The translations under genes were made by a program, and so were the position numbers. The notes under the pieces were generated by a model that did no database searches, was not told the origin of the DNA, and saw only the letters and a list, made by a program, of their open reading frames with translations. This document shows positions 1 through 5,395 of a DNA stretch of 12,632 nt, piece after piece (the stretch's first letter is position 1; each line of letters opens with the position of its first letter). This DNA comes from DATKZB01 sp035528235 (lineage in GTDB: Bacteria > Planctomycetota > Phycisphaerae > FEN-1346): positions 1 to 12,632 of the forward strand of contig DATKZB010000195.1 of assembly GCA_035528235.1 (NCBI GenBank), given 5' to 3'.

Positions 1-429
1 GGGGTTGGCCAGGACCGACCGGGCGATCGTCTCCAGGTGGTGGGGCGTCGGCTTGCCCGCAAAGTAGTATTTCCGGGCCGTGGCGCAGCGGTGGACGGAA
101 ATGCCCATGTCGGCCGCCGCCTGAAGGGCGCTCATGGCCACGGGGTCCATGACGCCTGGCTTGCGGCGGACAGTGACCGACGGCCGGGCGTCGGCTTCGC
201 CGGGGGTGCCGTCTGACAGGAGGTACCGCTCCACGACCGGGTCGGTCAGCAGGTCGCGGGCCACGCGTTCGACCTGGTCGCGCGGGGCGGCCGTGTCGAG
301 GTAAAACAACCGGGCCGACTCGACGGCCTTGACGCTTGTGACGCCCAGGTCGTGAACCTGCCCGAGGACCTCGTGTCCATGGGCGTCGTAGGCCCCGGGC
401 CGACGTCGGACTTCGATTTTCCACTCCAT
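1..429 (-). CDS. purL: Phosphoribosylformylglycinamidine synthase, N-terminal PurS-like part (partial, runs off window)
   Basis: This is the first 143 codons of a minus-strand gene cut by the window edge. The translation holds two tandem PurS-like units. Residues 1-70 begin MEWKIEVRRRPGAYD and end near DPVVERYLL. Residues 80-143 contain SVTVRRKPGVMDPVAMSAL and end in a second LANP motif. Known family: in large PurL enzymes a PurS-dimer-like region sits at the N-terminus of the FGAM synthase, which converts FGAR, glutamine and ATP to FGAM in cytosolic purine synthesis. The fused arrangement resembles planctomycete PurSL proteins as I remember them. The start ATG at 429-427 follows a purine-rich AGGAAGGGGAAGG. 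It lies 46 bp after the tyrA stop on the same strand, so co-transcription is likely. The catalytic domains are outside the window, so a stand-alone double PurS protein is not excluded. Confidence 0.8.
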   Translation of the reverse strand, partial: MEWKIEVRRRPGAYDAHGHEVLGQVHDLGVTSVKAVESARLFYLDTAAPRDQVERVARDLLTDPVVERYLLSDGTPGEADARPSVTVRRKPGVMDPVAMSALQAAADMGISVHRCATARKYYFAGKPTPHHLETIARSVLANP

Positions 430-475
430 CGTCGGGCCTTCCCCTTCCTGAAGCGCCTACGGCGGTCGCCGGCCT

Positions 476-1342
476 CTACCGGGCCGGGTGATTCTTCTGT
501 CGGATGAGGCGGTCGCGGCGTTGCTTGGCCTCGGCCAGAAACGCCTCGATGCGGGCCGCGTCTCGTTGGCTCACGGCAGACCGAAGGTCCGTCAGGACCT
601 GCTGATACTTCTCGATGGCCGCGGCAATCCCGGCCGAGTTGCTCATGAGAATGTCGCGCCACAGGGCCGGGTCGCCGCTGGCGACACGCGTAGTGTCGGC
701 CCAGCCGGGGCCGATGAGCAGTTCGGCCTCCTTGCCGACGGCCTGCACCAGCACCGATGCCACGACGTGCGGCAGGTGGCTGACCTCGGCCAGAAGCCGG
801 TCGTGAACGGCCGGCGACACCTGCCGGACGGCCATGCCCAGTCCCTCCCAGGTGTCCACGACGCGCCGGAGCACGTCGGCCGGTGTCCGGTCGGTCGGGG
901 TCACGACGCACGTGGCCCCCTGGAACAGGGCGGCCTGGGCATACGCGATGCCGCGTTTCTCGCTGCCGGCAATCGGGTGGCACCCCACAAACGTGCAGCC
1001 GTCGGGCATGAGGGGTTCGAGCGTGCGGACCACGTCGGCCTTGGTGCTTCCGACGTCGATGACGACGGCCCCGGCCTCCAGGTCGCCGGCGACTTGGCGC
1101 AAGGTCGCCTCAAAAAGGCCGACGGCCGTGGCCAGGACCACGAGGTCGCTTCCGCGCACTCCCGCCGACGCGTCAAGGGTGACGGCGTCGGCCGCACCGC
1201 GGGCCAGGGCCTCGTCGAGGGTGGCCTGGCGGTGCCCGACCCCGACGATGCGTGCGGTCAGTCCGGCGGCCTTGAGGGCAAGCCCAAGGCTGCCGCCGAC
1301 GAGGCCGGTTCCGATAATCGTGACTTGGTTCCAGTGCGTCAT
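476..1342 (-). CDS. tyrA: Prephenate/arogenate dehydrogenase (TyrA family)
   Basis: A 288-residue NAD(P)-dependent dehydrogenase that oxidatively decarboxylates prephenate or arogenate in tyrosine synthesis, in the cytosol. The N-terminus carries the Rossmann motif GTGLVGGS (residues 11-18). The family motif HPIAGSE follows at 122-128, with His122 in the catalytic position. SHLPH (188-192) and TTRVASGDPALW (218-229) lie in the helical C-terminal domain. There is no ACT or chorismate mutase domain. The open frame reaches ATG 1423, but the candidate promoter -10 at 1395-1400 lies downstream of that codon. I chose ATG 1342 because the Rossmann strand normally begins within a few residues of the start; ATG 1372 is the alternative. 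Neither has a strong ribosome binding site. purL follows 46 bp downstream. Specificity for prephenate versus arogenate cannot be read here. Confidence 0.93.
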   Translation of the reverse strand: MTHWNQVTIIGTGLVGGSLGLALKAAGLTARIVGVGHRQATLDEALARGAADAVTLDASAGVRGSDLVVLATAVGLFEATLRQVAGDLEAGAVVIDVGSTKADVVRTLEPLMPDGCTFVGCHPIAGSEKRGIAYAQAALFQGATCVVTPTDRTPADVLRRVVDTWEGLGMAVRQVSPAVHDRLLAEVSHLPHVVASVLVQAVGKEAELLIGPGWADTTRVASGDPALWRDILMSNSAGIAAAIEKYQQVLTDLRSAVSQRDAARIEAFLAEAKQRRDRLIRQKNHPAR

Positions 1343-1394
1343 GGGCGGCGAGGGACCGGGGTTCCGGGTCATGGCAACGATTACGAGCGCCTGT

Positions 1395-1423
1395 ACTCTA
1401 GGCGGCGCGGTGGGATGGGTCAA
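1395..1423 (-). promoter_or_regulatory. Candidate sigma70-type promoter for tyrA-purL
   Basis: On the minus strand, TTGACC (1423-1418) and TAGAGT (1400-1395) are separated by exactly 17 bp. They match consensus at 5/6 and 4/6 positions. Transcription would start near 1388, which rules out the ATG at 1423 as the tyrA start. Confidence 0.55.
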
Positions 1424-1460
1424 CAGATTTTCAAGGCGGGCGGCGACGGGGATTTTCGCG

Positions 1461-1489
1461 TTGCCCGGGTACGGCGCGGCCGATAGAAT
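1461..1489 (+). promoter_or_regulatory. Candidate sigma70-type promoter for the kinase-accA cluster
   Basis: TTGCCC (1461-1466) and TAGAAT (1484-1489) are separated by 17 bp, matching consensus at 4/6 and 5/6. The predicted start near 1496 leaves a leader of about 100 nt before the kinase ATG at 1598. It is divergent from the tyrA promoter, with about 40 bp between the two elements. Confidence 0.5.
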
Positions 1490-1597
1490 GGTGCACCTTC
1501 CCGTGGGGGCGGTGGTAGTCCGGAGGCCGGCGAGGCGGAGCAGGGCCGGGGTTCGGCCTCACGGGGTTCGGGCGACCCGCCTGCGTGTGCGATACCC

Positions 1598-2446
1598 ATG
1601 CCAAAGACCATCAACGGCTTCCAGATTCTGCGCAAGATCGCCGAGTCGAACACGGCCGAGATCTACCACGTCGTGCGCCTGGTGGGACGTGAGCGTGGGA
1701 GCGAGTTTGCCGCCAAGGCCCTCCGGCCGGAGTTCGCCCGCGACCGGTTCGAGCGGGGGCACCTGGAGACCGAGTTCCGCATCTGCTCGAAGCTCAACCA
1801 TCCGAACCTCGTCCGGGCCCACGAACTCCAGTTGAACGCCGAGAGGCCGTTCCTGGTCCTCGACATGGTGCCTGGGATCAGCCTCCGCCAGCACATCGAC
1901 AAAGGACGGCCTCCGATCACGGACAGCCTTGTCTGCGTGGCCAAGATGGCCGACGGCTTGGGGTACTTCCACGAGGCGGGCTACGTCCACCGCGACGTGA
2001 AGCCGCAGAATACCGTGGTCAGCGAGGCCGGCGACGTCAAGGTCATCGACTTCGCCCTGGCCATCCGCCAGGAAGGGTCGCTGGGCAAGCACATCCTCCG
2101 CCGCCTGGCCGAGCGGCGCCGTCCCGGCACGTGGTCGTACATGTCGCCGGAACAGATCCGGAACAAGCGTCTGACCGGCCTGGCCGACGTCTACAGCCTG
2201 GGCGTGACGCTTTTCGAACTGCTGACCGGCCGGCTGCCGTACTCGGCCGAGACGCCCCAGGGACTTCTGGAGCAGCATCTGTACGCCCCCATCCCCTCGA
2301 TTTGCGCCACGGTGCACGACGTGCCGCCCGAGGTCGACGAGCTCGCCCGCGCCATGATGGCCAAGGACCCTCTTGACCGGCCTACGGGCATGCAGTATGT
2401 CAGTGTCAAGTTGCGTTCGATTGCAGCGGCCCGAAGTGCCGGGTAA
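1598..2446 (+). CDS. Stand-alone Ser/Thr protein kinase with atypical ATP-site motifs
   Basis: A 282-residue Hanks-type kinase domain with no membrane segment or sensor domain, so it is predicted cytosolic. The following are present: AAK with the ATP-binding Lys40; helix-C Glu59 before LNHPNLV; HRDVKPQN (131-138) with catalytic Asp133, Lys135 and Asn138; metal-binding Asp151; SPE (183-185) in place of APE; DVYSLG (197-202); and Arg261 in DRPT. Two motifs deviate. The glycine-rich loop reads KIAESNTAEIY (14-23), with no glycines, and DFG is DFA (151-153). The catalytic residues are intact, so it may be active with altered nucleotide handling or regulation. It lies 55 bp before accA on the same strand and has its own candidate promoter. 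The substrate is unknown. A regulatory link to acetyl-CoA carboxylase is suggested only by position. The start ATG fits the family N-terminus, but the ribosome binding site is weak. Confidence 0.9.
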   Translation: MPKTINGFQILRKIAESNTAEIYHVVRLVGRERGSEFAAKALRPEFARDRFERGHLETEFRICSKLNHPNLVRAHELQLNAERPFLVLDMVPGISLRQHIDKGRPPITDSLVCVAKMADGLGYFHEAGYVHRDVKPQNTVVSEAGDVKVIDFALAIRQEGSLGKHILRRLAERRRPGTWSYMSPEQIRNKRLTGLADVYSLGVTLFELLTGRLPYSAETPQGLLEQHLYAPIPSICATVHDVPPEVDELARAMMAKDPLDRPTGMQYVSVKLRSIAAARSAG

Positions 2447-2501
2447 GCGGGCCGCGGCCGGGGCGCGAGCATCGCCCCAGAACCAGTCGGTGAGCCACCC
2501 T

Positions 2502-3488
2502 ATGGCGCGCGCGTGCCTGGAATTCGAGAAACCGTTCGCCAAACTCGAAGAGCAGATTGGCGAGTTGGAGGAGGACCAGCGCCGCCGCAACGTCGACCAC
2601 AGCGCCGAAATCCGCAACATCCGCAAGAGCCTCATCGCCCTCATCCGCAAGGCCTACGACGCCCTGACGCCCTGGGAGATTGTCCAGGTGGCCCGGCACC
2701 CCGACCGGCCGCAGACGTCCGACTACATTGCGGCCTTCGTCAAGGACTTCAAGGAACTCCACGGCGACCGGCTCTTCCGCGACGACAAGGCCGTCATCTG
2801 CGGCTTGGGTCGCATCGGCGGCGAAAGGGTTGCCGTCGTCGGCCACCAGAAGGGACACGACACCCGCGAGAAGGTGGCTTGTTTCTTCGGGTGCGCCCAC
2901 CCCGAGGGGTACCGTAAGGCCCTGCGAATCATGCGGATGGCCGAGAAGTTCGGCCTGCCGCTCGTCGCGTTCATCGACACGCAGGGGGCGTACCCGGGCA
3001 TCGGGGCCGAGGAACGCGGTATTGCCGATTCCATCGCCGTCAACATGCGCGAGATGGCCGTGCTGCGGGTGCCTATCGTCGGCGCCATCATCGGCGAGGG
3101 CGCCTCCGGCGGATACCTGGGCATCGGCGTGGCCGACCGGCTGCTGATGCTCCAGTACGCCTATTGCAGCGTCATCACGCCGGAAGGCTGCGCGGCCATT
3201 CTGTGGCGGACGGCCGAGAAGGCGCCCGACGCGGCGGCGGCCCTTCGCCTGACGGCCCCGGACCTCAAGAACTTCGGCGTGATCGACGAGATTGTGCCCG
3301 AGCCGCTCGGGGCGGCCCACCGCAACCCGCGCGAGACGGCCATTACGCTGGAACGCCGCATCGGCCGGCACCTGAGGGACCTGAAACAGATGCCGGTCGA
3401 CGAACTCCTCGAGCGCCGCTACCAGAAACTCAGGCGCGTCGGCGACACGGTCGAGGCGACGGGCGGCTCGTCCCCGTCGCCGGCGTGA
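2502..3488 (+). CDS. accA: Acetyl-CoA carboxylase carboxyltransferase subunit alpha
   Basis: A 328-residue protein close to the usual AccA length of about 320. With AccD it transfers the carboxyl group from biotin (on BCCP) to acetyl-CoA, giving malonyl-CoA for fatty-acid synthesis in the cytosol. It opens with the family LEFEKPFAKLEEQI helix (residues 7-20). It then has DTQGAYPGIGAEERG (159-173), IGEGASGGYLGIGV (197-210) and the highly conserved SVITPEGCAAILWR (223-236). The frame is open further upstream, but ATG 2502 matches the family N-terminus and is preceded by GGTGAG (2489-2494) at suitable spacing. Transcription could come from the kinase promoter; a weak TTGACC-17-TATGTC pair inside the kinase gene (2373-2401) is another possibility. 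The partner accD and the biotin subunits are not in this window. Confidence 0.96.
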   Translation: MARACLEFEKPFAKLEEQIGELEEDQRRRNVDHSAEIRNIRKSLIALIRKAYDALTPWEIVQVARHPDRPQTSDYIAAFVKDFKELHGDRLFRDDKAVICGLGRIGGERVAVVGHQKGHDTREKVACFFGCAHPEGYRKALRIMRMAEKFGLPLVAFIDTQGAYPGIGAEERGIADSIAVNMREMAVLRVPIVGAIIGEGASGGYLGIGVADRLLMLQYAYCSVITPEGCAAILWRTAEKAPDAAAALRLTAPDLKNFGVIDEIVPEPLGAAHRNPRETAITLERRIGRHLRDLKQMPVDELLERRYQKLRRVGDTVEATGGSSPSPA

Positions 3489-3585
3489 TGGGCCGGGGCT
3501 TGGGCCGGCGGTCTGTGCGCAGCGAGGGTTCATGCGGACAAGGGGCACGGGGCGGTCCCGGCCGCCTTTCGGATGGCTCTGCCAA

Positions 3586-4623
3586 ATGGCGATGCAACCG
3601 ACCGCCGCCGTGATACTGGCCCTTCTTGCCCTCGCGCCGGCGGCAGGCGCCGCCTCCCCCGCGAAGACCGGCCGCGAGCCCGCCGCCGTCAAGCCCGCCA
3701 AGCCGGCCCCGGCACCCGCGAAGAAGCCCCCGGCCATCCAGATCGGCTGGCAGGCCAACCTCGACGCCGCCAAGGACGAGGCCGCCAGGACCGGACGTTG
3801 CGTCCTCATCTTCTTCCACGCCCAGTGGAGCCAGCCGTGCCGCTGGATGAACGAGGGCACCTTCGCCAGCCCCAAGGTGGCCCGGTACATCAACCAGACG
3901 TTCGTGCCGATCCGGGTCGATGATTCGGCCGGCACGAGTGCCGCGACCAAGGAGTACGAGGTTCGGGTGTATCCGACGACGCTGTTTCTGGACCCCGGCG
4001 GCAAGCCGCTGCACATGGTGCTGGGTCCGCGGCCGCCCGACGCGTTCTATCCGCTGCTGAAACAGGTGGCGGACCTGCCGGGCCTGATGGTCGCCCGCGA
4101 GCATAAGCCCAGCGACCTGGAGGCAAACTTCGCCCTGGGCAACGCCTTCGCCGTGCTGAATCAACTGAAGCGCGGGGCGCCCTACCTCGAGCGTGCTGCG
4201 CAACTCGCCCCGAAGAATGAGAACGGACGCCTCAGCCAGGCCCGGCTCATCCTGGCCGTCGTGCCGCTCGAGGACGGCGACTCCCAGGCCGCGCTGCGGA
4301 ACATCGCGGCGTACCTCAAGGAGTTCAAGGACGCCCCGGAAGTGCCCGTCGCCATCTGGTACCAGGGCACCATCCTGTTTCAGGACGAGAAACTGGAGGA
4401 CGCGCGGCCGTACTTCGTGCGTCTGCGGCGCGACTTCCCGAAGCACCGCAAGGCCTACGAGGCCGACAAGGCCATCGAGGCCATCGACGCCCGCCTCAAG
4501 GCCAAGAAGGCCGAGAAGGCCCAACCCCCGAAGAAAGCCCAGCCCGCGCCGCCGAAGCCCAAGCAACCCCCCACGCCCCGCAAGCCCACACCCAAAACCG
4601 ACGCGCCCCAGCCCGTCGGCTGA
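3586..4623 (+). CDS. Exported thioredoxin-fold protein with TPR-like repeats and a Lys/Pro-rich tail
   Basis: A 345-residue protein of unassigned function. Residues 1-23 look like a Sec signal peptide (hydrophobic stretch, cleavage near AGA-AS). A Pro/Ala/Lys linker follows to about residue 50. Residues 55-165 match the thioredoxin-like fold found in many small bacterial secreted proteins. They include CVLIFFHAQWSQPCRWM and the cis-Pro loop RVYPTTLFLDPGG, with Pro130. The expected WCxxC is WSQPC (81-85), so the first cysteine is replaced by Ser82 and only Cys85 remains. Residues 175-300 form helical pairs (ALGNAFAVLNQL, YLERAAQLAPKN, ARPYFVRLRRDFPKH) typical of TPR/Sel1-like repeats. The last 40 residues are rich in Lys, Pro and Ala. 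ATG 3586 follows GGATGG (3571-3576); ATG 3592 is an equal alternative. The gene lies 97 bp after accA. Dithiol oxidoreductase activity looks unlikely; a scaffold or single-cysteine role is inference. Confidence 0.78.
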   Translation: MAMQPTAAVILALLALAPAAGAASPAKTGREPAAVKPAKPAPAPAKKPPAIQIGWQANLDAAKDEAARTGRCVLIFFHAQWSQPCRWMNEGTFASPKVARYINQTFVPIRVDDSAGTSAATKEYEVRVYPTTLFLDPGGKPLHMVLGPRPPDAFYPLLKQVADLPGLMVAREHKPSDLEANFALGNAFAVLNQLKRGAPYLERAAQLAPKNENGRLSQARLILAVVPLEDGDSQAALRNIAAYLKEFKDAPEVPVAIWYQGTILFQDEKLEDARPYFVRLRRDFPKHRKAYEADKAIEAIDARLKAKKAEKAQPPKKAQPAPPKPKQPPTPRKPTPKTDAPQPVG

Positions 4624-4650
4624 GCCGGATGGCCCTGCGGGACTTGCATC

Positions 4651-4779
4651 GCCGGCCTGCCGGGTGTGCCATGAGTTTCTGGCATGTGTGACATGCCCAC
4701 GCCAGTAGCGGCGTGGGCATACCACCCAGAAGTGGGGGGTGCCAGGAAGTCTTGGCACAGCCGGCCTGCCGTGGCAGGC
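4651..4779. repeat. Cluster of short palindromes bounded by a 12-bp direct repeat (REP-like)
   Basis: Between the convergent exported-protein gene and hicA there are four nested palindromes. TGCCA/TGGCA lies at 4667-4671 and 4680-4684. A perfect 11-bp stem ATGCCCACGCC/GGCGTGGGCAT lies at 4693-4703 and 4710-4720, with loop AGTAGC. GTGCCA/TGGCAC lies at 4739-4744 and 4753-4758. GCCTGCC/GGCAGGC lies at 4764-4770 and 4773-4779. The 12-mer GCCGGCCTGCCG occurs at 4651-4662 and again at 4760-4771, bracketing most of the cluster. No U-tract follows the large stem, so it does not look like a standard terminator, although it could stop transcription from both sides. I remember similar GCCCACGCC...GGCGTGGGC stems from planctomycete intergenic regions, but copy number cannot be seen here. 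Confidence 0.75.
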
Positions 4780-4839
4780 GGCGGTTCCGGCCCGTGGAAC
4801 TTCCCTCGGTCTGGGCGATTCGTTCAGGCGGGCCGGGCG

Positions 4840-5031
4840 CTACTTTGTTGGGGGAGGAGCCGACAAGGCCCGGCATATCTTGGCAGCCAGGCGATCAGAA
4901 ATCTCCGAGTGGCGCGGGACGGCTTCCATGTGACCGGTCGCGGGATTGACCCACAACGAATGCGAGCCACCCTCTCGCTTCAGGTAACACCCAGACCGGC
5001 GCAGGCGCTTCAGAAGTGCCTCGCGTTTCAT
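4840..5031 (-). CDS. hicA: HicA family mRNA interferase toxin
   Basis: A 63-residue protein matching the HicA family in size and pattern. MKREALLKRLRRSGC (1-15) is followed by REGGSHSLWVNP (19-30), which holds the GGSH motif with catalytic His24, and then by VPRHSEISDRLAAKICRAL (38-56). Known family: HicA has a dsRBD-like fold and cleaves mRNA and tmRNA in the cytosol, and is blocked by HicB. All hallmark residues are present, so it is likely functional. The ATG at 5031 shares its A with the TGA stop of hicB (TGATG), which suggests translational coupling. The order is antitoxin first, the reverse of the classical hicAB arrangement in Escherichia coli. The longer open frame upstream to 5202 overlaps hicB and is not used. 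Confidence 0.92.
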   Translation of the reverse strand: MKREALLKRLRRSGCYLKREGGSHSLWVNPATGHMEAVPRHSEISDRLAAKICRALSAPPPTK

Positions 5032-5243
5032 CAGATGGCCACGGTACCCGTGATGGCGTCGTCCGGCACGCCGCGCAGGGCGTCTTTGCGGCGCTCCTCC
5101 AGGATCAGGCGAATCGCATCCGCCAGGCTGGCCCGGCACTCGTCCTGGGTCCTGCCCTGGCCGTTCGCGCCCGGTATCTCGGGGCAGTAGGCGATGAACC
5201 ACTCGCCATCCTTTTCGATAATGGCTGTGAATTCATTATGCAT
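5031..5243 (-). CDS. hicB: HicB family antitoxin, short form without DNA-binding domain
   Basis: A 70-residue protein with the HicB partial RNase H fold: FTAIIEKDGEWFIAYCPEI (5-23), the conserved Pro-Gly turn (PGANGQG, 24-30), then TQDECRASLADAIRLILEERR (32-52). It neutralises HicA by direct binding. Many HicB antitoxins carry a C-terminal ribbon-helix-helix or HTH domain. This one stops shortly after the core, so self-repression by HicB alone is doubtful. The start at 5243 has a good AGGAG ribosome binding site 9 nt upstream. A candidate promoter lies at 5277-5305. It overlaps hicA by one base. This kind of small type II pair is often mobile and often found next to repeats, as here. Confidence 0.92.
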   Translation of the reverse strand: MHNEFTAIIEKDGEWFIAYCPEIPGANGQGRTQDECRASLADAIRLILEERRKDALRGVPDDAITGTVAI

Positions 5244-5276
5244 GGCCGTCGTCTCCTGACAGGCTTACGTATGCTA

Positions 5277-5305
5277 ATTGTACCCCGCCCATTCATTCAG
5301 GTCGA
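5277..5305 (-). promoter_or_regulatory. Candidate promoter for hicBA
   Basis: On the minus strand, TCGACC (5305-5300) and TACAAT (5282-5277) are separated by 17 bp, matching consensus at 4/6 and 5/6. The predicted start near 5270 gives a short leader to the hicB ATG at 5243. The downstream stretch TTAGCATACGTAAGC is an imperfect palindrome and might be an operator, but that is speculative. Confidence 0.55.
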
Positions 5306-5351
5306 GCATTTTCGCGCCGCCACTGGGTGCTTGCAGGCAAGTAACTCTTGA

Positions 5352-5380
5352 ACACTGGCGGACAAGCCGCCATGGCACCC
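5352..5380. repeat. Short palindromic repeat after uvrA
   Basis: TGGCGG/CCGCCA pairs across the loop ACAAG at 5356-5372, just beyond the uvrA stop. It sits in a 152-bp gap that also holds the hicBA promoter. The surrounding string CACTGGCGGACAAGCCGCCA resembles a short repeat I remember from planctomycete genomes. It could also help end uvrA transcription, but no T-tract follows it on the minus strand. A second small palindrome, CTTGC-AG-GCAAG, lies just upstream at about 5331-5342. Confidence 0.5.
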
Positions 5381-5395
5381 GGCGGGCCCCGCGGC

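Noticed and set aside
2373..2401. Internal promoter for accA (TTGACC-17-TATGTC)
   Set aside because: The -10 matches only 3/6 and it lies in conserved kinase coding sequence; kept only as a remark under accA.
2406..4758. Long minus-strand open frames (536 and 442 residues) opposite accA and the thioredoxin-fold gene
   Set aside because: They overlap well-supported plus-strand genes, cross gene boundaries and show no recognisable domain.
4651..4779. CRISPR array
   Set aside because: The repeats are palindromes of different sequence with no regular repeat-spacer pattern, and no cas gene is present.
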